Positions 59,060 to 64,000 of a DNA stretch of 64,000 bases are shown here, piece by piece. Position numbers and translations under genes: made by a program. Under the pieces are notes generated by a model, which was not told the origin of the DNA, made no database searches, and worked only from the letters and a program-made list of their open reading frames with translations. How positions within the stretch are numbered: the first letter of the stretch is position 1; each line of letters opens with the position of its first letter. The stretch comes from Gloeopeniophorella convolvens (taxonomy: Eukaryota > Basidiomycota > Agaricomycetes > Russulales), in the NCBI GenBank assembly GCA_022496205.1, contig WTXD01000002.1:1279677-1343676 (forward strand), written 5' to 3'.

Positions 59060-60646
59060 TGAAGAGCGATGGGGCAAGTTGGGTGGCGTTCAAGCACACT
59101 AGAGGATGCCACTGAAACTCCAGTATATTACAGGAGGTCAAAGCTAAGGAGCTAAGACGCTACAGGCAGGCCCTTATATACTACAAGGTACCTACTGACT
59201 AATCTACTGGATCGGATTCATGTGGGTCAGGAAGCGCGGAGTACAAGTGGGTCATGCTATAAATAGACATGATGACTGAATGCTCACTAAGCTGACATCA
59301 CCATCAGTCAGCAGTGAGTCATCAGTGCTTTGTCATACTCAGAGTCTAGGCCCAGTCACGAGTCTCATCACGTGCTTGGTCACGTGACTGTGGAGACCTC
59401 GGTCCTAAGGCCAGGTGTGTGAGTTGATTGTCAATGCTCGTCAAAGCCTCCTGCTGCTTGGCATAGCTGTCACGGCCTGAGCCGGTGCGTGCAAAGCAGG
59501 CAAGGGCTGAGACGAGTGAGGTTTGATAAGTCGGTCTCAATGTGAGCTGGTCCTCGAAGGTGCACGCGAATGTGCACGAGATCCTGGGTAAGATGTGATG
59601 TCTTCGAGTGGAGGCAATCGGCCTCCGGTACGTCAGGTTCAAGAGCTGAAGACCTTGCGATACTTGGGTAGACAAGACCCTCATGCGGTGTTAGGGTTCA
59701 GTGGTCTCTACGCTCGGAAACCTCGGATCTGGGTATTTTGCCCTGCGAAGCGATCGGGTTGAGCTGGGTAGCGAAGGATGTGACCCCAGACTGCCCTTGA
59801 GCGCAGATGCGAGCCTGTACGTTTGTATATTGCAGTTCCCTTTACTTCCTTTTCCTTCCTGGTTCCTTTACACTTTCGGGTCGCAGGAAACCCTTATACC
59901 TACCGGATTTGGCTTCGGGTTCCCACATAGTCAGTAGTACTGCATCCTGTAGTGTTTTGGATCAAAAAGCTTCCTTTCCCCAGTGCTCCCATCTCATTTC
60001 GGGTCTGTGTCGCGTCCAGAGACTCTCCCTCACTCTCTGGAGGGCCCGAGGCCTTCCAGGACCTTCGGGTCCGCTTCAGGTTGTGTTCCTGCGAGTTCGG
60101 GTCCTTTCCTTGCGTTTCCGAGCGGATCCTTGCAGTCACTAGCTCATCCTATTGCTCATCCGACCACCCAATCTTCATCCTATCACCCCTGGCGACTATA
60201 GCAACTCCCCTTGGTCCACATCTCTAGCTGGACTCAGGATATCAGCGGATTCCCTGGTAACCTCGTTGATTGACAAAGGAGAACAGGCTTAAGGCCTTAG
60301 AGTACAACTACTACACCTTAAGTACTACAAGAACAGTGGTTTACATAACATCCTAGTATTGAGTCAGACCGAGTCAGAACGGACTCAAGGTGGGTCTCCT
60401 AGGTAGAAGTATTGTACAAGTCCAATAGCGAAAGGGGTGCGTCAAGAGAAGTGAGGGAATCGTATGACGAATGGAAGATAAGCGTCCCTGAGTCAGATAT
60501 TGGAATGGAGCTCGTATCGTACAGATGAAACAGAAGAGAAAAAGAAATGTATCATACAATGCATGACATTGCGTCCTCCTTACGTTCGAAGTCGCCTCGA
60601 CTTCAATCTTCGTTCTGTGTACCAAAGTCCACGTCGTGATCGCTCG
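59060..60646. other. Unassigned repeat-like region
   Basis: About 1.6 kb without any convincing gene. On the minus strand, 59130-59345 has TATA-type elements (TAGTATATAAGGG, CTATTTATAG) and GACCCAC motifs like those in the U3 of the copia LTR further right, so it may be a degraded LTR. A TGTCACGGCCTGAGCC stretch at about 59469 resembles starts of fungal gypsy-type LTRs. The stretch 59700-60240 is rich in TTCGGGT and TCCTT runs, with open frames up to 111 codons that look like chance. Confidence 0.35.
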
Positions 60647-61172
60647 TGTTGAGACGGACAGGACTCAGGACAGGAAGGACGTCTCTGATTAGATTAGATA
60701 AGGGACTCGGTGATCTGTGAGCTATCTGATCTACAATGTATATGACATCATTATGTTCTAGCCCCTAAGGCTGTACCTACTTTCGTTCCTGTTCTAGATT
60801 CTTCCGGGCTCTTCCATGACCCACATGCAGTTCCGGGTTGACCCACCTGCAGTTCCGGTCGACCCACTTTAGTTCCGCTTTCACATAGGTCTCTGGTTAT
60901 CACATGTTGCTGTTGTTTATCACATGCAAACCACACTCCTTTTGTGTATATAAAGGATGCTGTTTTCGCCCTTGTAGCCTCAGTCTGTTGACTTCACTGA
61001 CTGAGGCAAGTACTTTACTTCCGGAACTTCCGGACTTGCGCTTACCTAGTTACTTTAGCTTTGCTCTTGCTTGCCTAGGTATTGCGCCAATAACATTCAG
61101 TCTGTTGACTTCACTGACTGAGCTTTGCTCTTGCTTGCCTAGTTGGCACCCTGTTTCTGCTGCGCTTCAACA
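60647..61172 (+). repeat. 5' LTR of a Ty1/copia retrotransposon
   Basis: The LTR begins TGTTGA and ends TCAACA, a perfect 6-base inverted repeat, and is directly followed by the primer site. It contains a TATA box TATATAAAG at 60947-60955. In U3 three imperfect copies of a unit of about 21 bases (GACCCACNTGCAGTTCCGG) lie at 60818-60877. In the R/U5 part CAGTCTGTTGACTTCACTGA plus CTGAG is present twice (60981-61005 and 61098-61122), together with two copies of AGCTTTGCTCTTGCTTGCCT (61057 and 61121). Length 526 bases. The 3' LTR lies outside the window, so the boundaries rest on the inverted ends and the primer site. Confidence 0.75.
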
Positions 61173-61184
61173 GGTTATGGGCCC
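61173..61184 (+). promoter_or_regulatory. Primer binding site, initiator-Met half-tRNA type
   Basis: GGTTATGGGCCC starts at the first base after the LTR. It is complementary to the anticodon stem-loop of initiator tRNA-Met (CCCATAACC with anticodon CAU), so priming would use a tRNA cut in the anticodon loop, as known for copia and Ty5. Confidence 0.7.
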
Positions 61185-62068
61185 TGGCCTTTAACTTTTT
61201 AGCAAGTCTTACTTCCGCACTCGCAACTCCCATTGTGAGTATCCTCCTCAGCAGCAAGGTGTTAACCCTGTCAGCACCTATGCGAGGCATAGGGGCTGTG
61301 CCTAGCACTTGGGCCTTGATGGCTTCCATGCGAGCATGTGGGAAGGAGCCAGGCATGGCAGAACCACTGTAAGCTTCTCCATCCCACCGTGCACATCATG
61401 GTCACTGTACATATCCATACTATACCAGTACTATACTTGTTCCTGGGGAAACCCCAGCAGCGTGCAGTAGTTAGCCGCTGTCTGTGGAGCCAGAAGAGTG
61501 GCCTTATGCCCCTTAGGCAAGCAGGGGGGAAGCCCCTTGTGATGCTATTTGGCTAGTGAACAGTTGGCTGTCTGCCCTTCAGTGGGAGCAGTTTAGGTGT
61601 ATAACAAGGCAGGGAACACCACCCTAGACCTTGCGTCTGTTACAACTGCACTACCCTACTTACAGTAGTACATAGGGATGAGCCTCATAGTTCCGCTCTT
61701 GCATGATTTTTGCGTCAGTACCAGGTCTTTATGACTATTGGGAAACAGAGCGCCATGCATGATGAACAAATTGGACCCCCTTATCCATTGCCCCAATCAT
61801 CTAGGGCTTAAGTAGAAGTTCCCCCATAGCGCACAGATGGGCTATTTCAATGCCGTCTCTGTGGTCATGCCGGGTGGCTCACTTCTACGGTGGATTAGTT
61901 ACAAATTGTACTATACCAAGTCGCACTAAAGGGCTCTGGAGACTGGTCCAATTGGATCAGAGGTACAAGTTCACAGGCATGGGGGTTACGCTACAACCGC
62001 AACTATTCTTGCTACCAGCAACACCTGTCGCTGACTGCTTCGCAACGACAGTGTAAATCATCGTAACT
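61185..62068 (+). other. Untranslated leader of the copia element
   Basis: About 880 bases from the primer site to the gag ATG, with only short frames. It is long for a copia leader, so it could hide a deletion-damaged or inserted segment. Confidence 0.45.
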
Positions 62069-63030
62069 ATGCCAACTCCGTCCGGCAATGCCACCCCAGT
62101 CCAGGGGAACACTCCTCTTCCGCCAGCGCAAGGCGCAACTGGCACCATATCCATTTCCCAAAATGTCGCCACCATTCACCAGCAAAACTTTGCCTTCGTC
62201 ATGCCCTCTTTCCTGCGCATTCCAGAGCTGGAAGAGACAAACTGGGCGGCATGGAACCAAAAGTTCCTATCTGCCCTTGGCATGAACAACTGCGCCATCC
62301 TCCTTGTTCACACCTCTCCCCCTCCCGGAACTGATGCCGACGACTGGGAACTCATGACCGCCGGGTTACTGCGTTCATGATGGGGTGCATCACCCCGGAA
62401 GTCTACTCGCAAGTCCCGGATGTCGAGTTTCCCTCGGTCAAGGAGAAATATGACCAGTTGCGCGTCCTTTACGGTGGCAACACAGTCATGAGAGGCTGGA
62501 ACTTGTGGCGCGAGTTCAATGCGTGGCGCATTGACGACTCCCAACCCCTCGGTCCGCAGATCAGGCATCTGAAGGAGTTGCGCAAGCAACTTGCGGAAGT
62601 TGGCCTTGGCAAGTCGGAACTCGAGGTTTGCCTCACCCTTGTCGACGCTCTTGGTGGTACCAAGTACCAGGGGACTCAAGACGTCCTCTTGGCAACTCAT
62701 GACCCCAAGACTTTCGTGCTCAAAGATATTGAGCCCCTGATCCAAAACGCTGAAGAGATCAGGGAAGGTCCTGCTGGTGGTGCACTCAATGCCACCAGGA
62801 AGTTTTCTTCCGGCAAGAAAGCGGAACCCTTTGATGGGGAATGCTTCTACTGTCACAAGAAAGGCCACAAAGCCGACACTTGCCGCAAGAAAAAGGAGGA
62901 CCTGAAGAAGAAGCGTCGCGAGAAGAAGGAGGCAGACAAGGGACAGAGTTCCAGAACTTCCGGAACTGCTGGGAACTCGGGGGAACTGGAGGGAACTCCA
63001 ACAAAGCGGCCAACGTACTTGCCGCTGTAG
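62069..63030 (+). pseudogene. Copia gag region, frameshifted
   Basis: The retrotransposon capsid protein starts with MPTPSGNATPVQGNTPLPPA at 62069 and continues to WAAWNQKFLSALGMN and ELMTA. There the frame ends at 62380, and the matching continuation (GCITPEVYSQVPDVEFPSVK) is in the next frame from 62377, so a single-base change separates the two. The second part carries FNAWRIDDSQPLGPQIRHLK, LVDALGGTKYQGTQDVLLAT and the nucleocapsid zinc knuckle CFYCHKKGHKADTC (CX2CX4HX4C), then a Lys-rich tail. It stops at 63030 while the protease frame has already begun in another frame. Copia elements usually have one gag-pol frame, so this copy is probably defective. Confidence 0.75.
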
Positions 63031-64000
63031 ATACTTCTGCACATATCTCAGATGTGGAATCAGAAGTTGGAGTTTCCCTTTACTCGTTGGTTTCCTCCCG
63101 CTGGATGATGGACTCTGGTGCCACACACCATATTACGCCACACCGTTCTGACTTCAAAGATTATACCCTATCAGCAGGCAGCATTAGCCTAGGGGATAAG
63201 TTGTCGGTTCACCAAGTTGGCTATGGCACCGTTGTCTTGCGGACTCCGGAAGAAAAGATCATGTTGTCGCATGTACTGCATGTTCTGGGTGTTTAGGTCG
63301 CTTCCTGTCGACCAGAGCACTCACGCAACTCGGCGCAACTGTATCTTTTGGAGACCGTGGCTTTCAAATCGCTGTTAAGCAGCGTTGCATTGCAAAAGGG
63401 TACCTAGAGAACAACTTGTATTGGTTGGATTCTCAAGTACGGTCCCTTAGCATGCATGTACAGGATAGCGCAAGCTATGAAGTCTGGCATCAGCGGATGG
63501 GTCACCTAGCCTATGGTACCCTGGAACGCTATGTAGAGCCTGCAGTTACTGGCTTTACTGTGGACAGTGCCTCGGAAGTCCCCACAACTCCCTGTGTTGG
63601 CTGCCAACTCGGCAAGTCACACAGACAGGAGTTCCCCAGTTCTTACAAAAGGGCAACTCGTCCCTTTGAGGTCGTTCATACAGACCTTGTAGGAAAAATG
63701 CAGACGCAGTCTCTCTAACGTCACTGGTACATCGCAACGTTCATAGATGACTACAGCAGTCACGCTGTAGTGTACTACCTTAAAACCAAGGACGGATTCA
63801 GTAAAGCCCTTACTGAGTACTTAGCGTGGGGGGAAACCCAAACGTCTAGTAAACTCAAGGTGCTACACTCTGACCGAGGTGGAGAATACATGAACGGTAC
63901 CGTTGAGGACTTGCTGAAGCAGAGGGGGATAGAGCACTATACCACGATGCCTCACTCATCGCAGCAAAATGGTAGAGCCAAGCGATTCAATCGCACAATC
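63031..64000 (+). pseudogene. Copia pol region (protease, integrase), damaged and cut by window end
   Basis: The aspartic protease is visible as SSRWMMDSGATHHITPH (active-site DSGA), in a frame that stops at 63296. The following segment continues in a different frame (RFLSTRALTQLGATVSFGDR). The integrase zinc-binding part is in VWHQRMGHLAYGTLERYV and TPCVGCQLGKSHRQEFPSSY (HHCC type), and the catalytic core begins with FEVVHTDLVGK. An in-frame TAA interrupts it at 63716-63718. The core then continues with WYIATFIDDYSSHAVVYYLK and LKVLHSDRGGEYMNG to the right edge. Reverse transcriptase and RNase H would lie beyond the window. The breaks make this copy non-autonomous. Confidence 0.8.

Noticed and set aside
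59807..60142. A 111-codon frame in the repeat-like region.
   Set aside because: Low-complexity Ser/Pro/Leu sequence without family resemblance, and overlapping frames exist in other phases.
60981..61122. The repeated CAGTCTGTTGACTTCACTGA block considered as a CRISPR-like or regulatory array.
   Set aside because: Only two copies, with unequal spacing, inside an LTR of a eukaryotic genome; it is a local duplication.

Overview
The window looks like a piece of a basidiomycete fungal chromosome, most likely an agaricomycete. Genes are closely packed on both strands and interrupted by many introns of about 50-60 bases with GT...AG ends. Gene content is that of a fungal nuclear genome: Skt5/Chs4 chitin synthase activator, Ede1, striatin, Hook and Rco1. 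No bacterial features (operons, ribosome binding sites) are visible. Because of the introns, the gene spans below were built by joining open frames at splice sites and comparing them with remembered family features; exon ends not mentioned explicitly are approximate.

Layout. 1-376 is the 3' end of a probable TRAPP II Trs65-like gene. 530-5079 holds VMA13 (V-ATPase subunit H, minus), mitochondrial ribosomal protein mL46 (plus) and the mitochondrial nuclease NUC1 (minus). 5599-9277 holds PIN4 (RRM plus R3H) and a UBE2C/Ubc11-type E2, both minus. 9540-13962 is EDE1 with a polyalanine tract. 14294-18654 is a convergent pair, PDE1 (cAMP phosphodiesterase) and striatin. 18963-22968 is a divergent pair: a tiny four-exon TMA7 and a large uncharacterised serine hydrolase. 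23156-30521 is the CCR4-NOT scaffold NOT1. 30908-33218 is a secreted, probably GPI-anchored GH13 alpha-amylase.

33725-35398 is a mobile-element island: a 1.26-kb element with inverted ends and, one base further on, a 409-base MITE with a TA target duplication. After it come a sugar transporter (35635-37557), a PITH-domain protein, a Hook dynein adaptor, the CDC50 flippase subunit, the Rpd3S subunit RCO1, a DHX35-type DEAH helicase, an Arg/Gly-rich protein, PGK1, SKT5/CHS4 and the PHD-JmjC demethylase JHD1 (to 58425). From 58565 to the end the window is repetitive: a probable Helitron, unassigned repeat-like DNA, and a Ty1/copia retrotransposon with a 526-base 5' LTR, a half-tRNA primer site and a damaged gag-pol that runs off the window.

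Functional themes: endosome and membrane traffic (V-ATPase, Ede1, Hook, Cdc50), mRNA fate (Not1, Pin4, DHX35, Tma7) and H3K36-linked chromatin (Rco1, Jhd1). These are mostly conserved housekeeping genes. The best leads for something undescribed are the hydrolase family, the two microexons (7 and 12 nt), the GC-AG intron, and the inverted-repeat elements.
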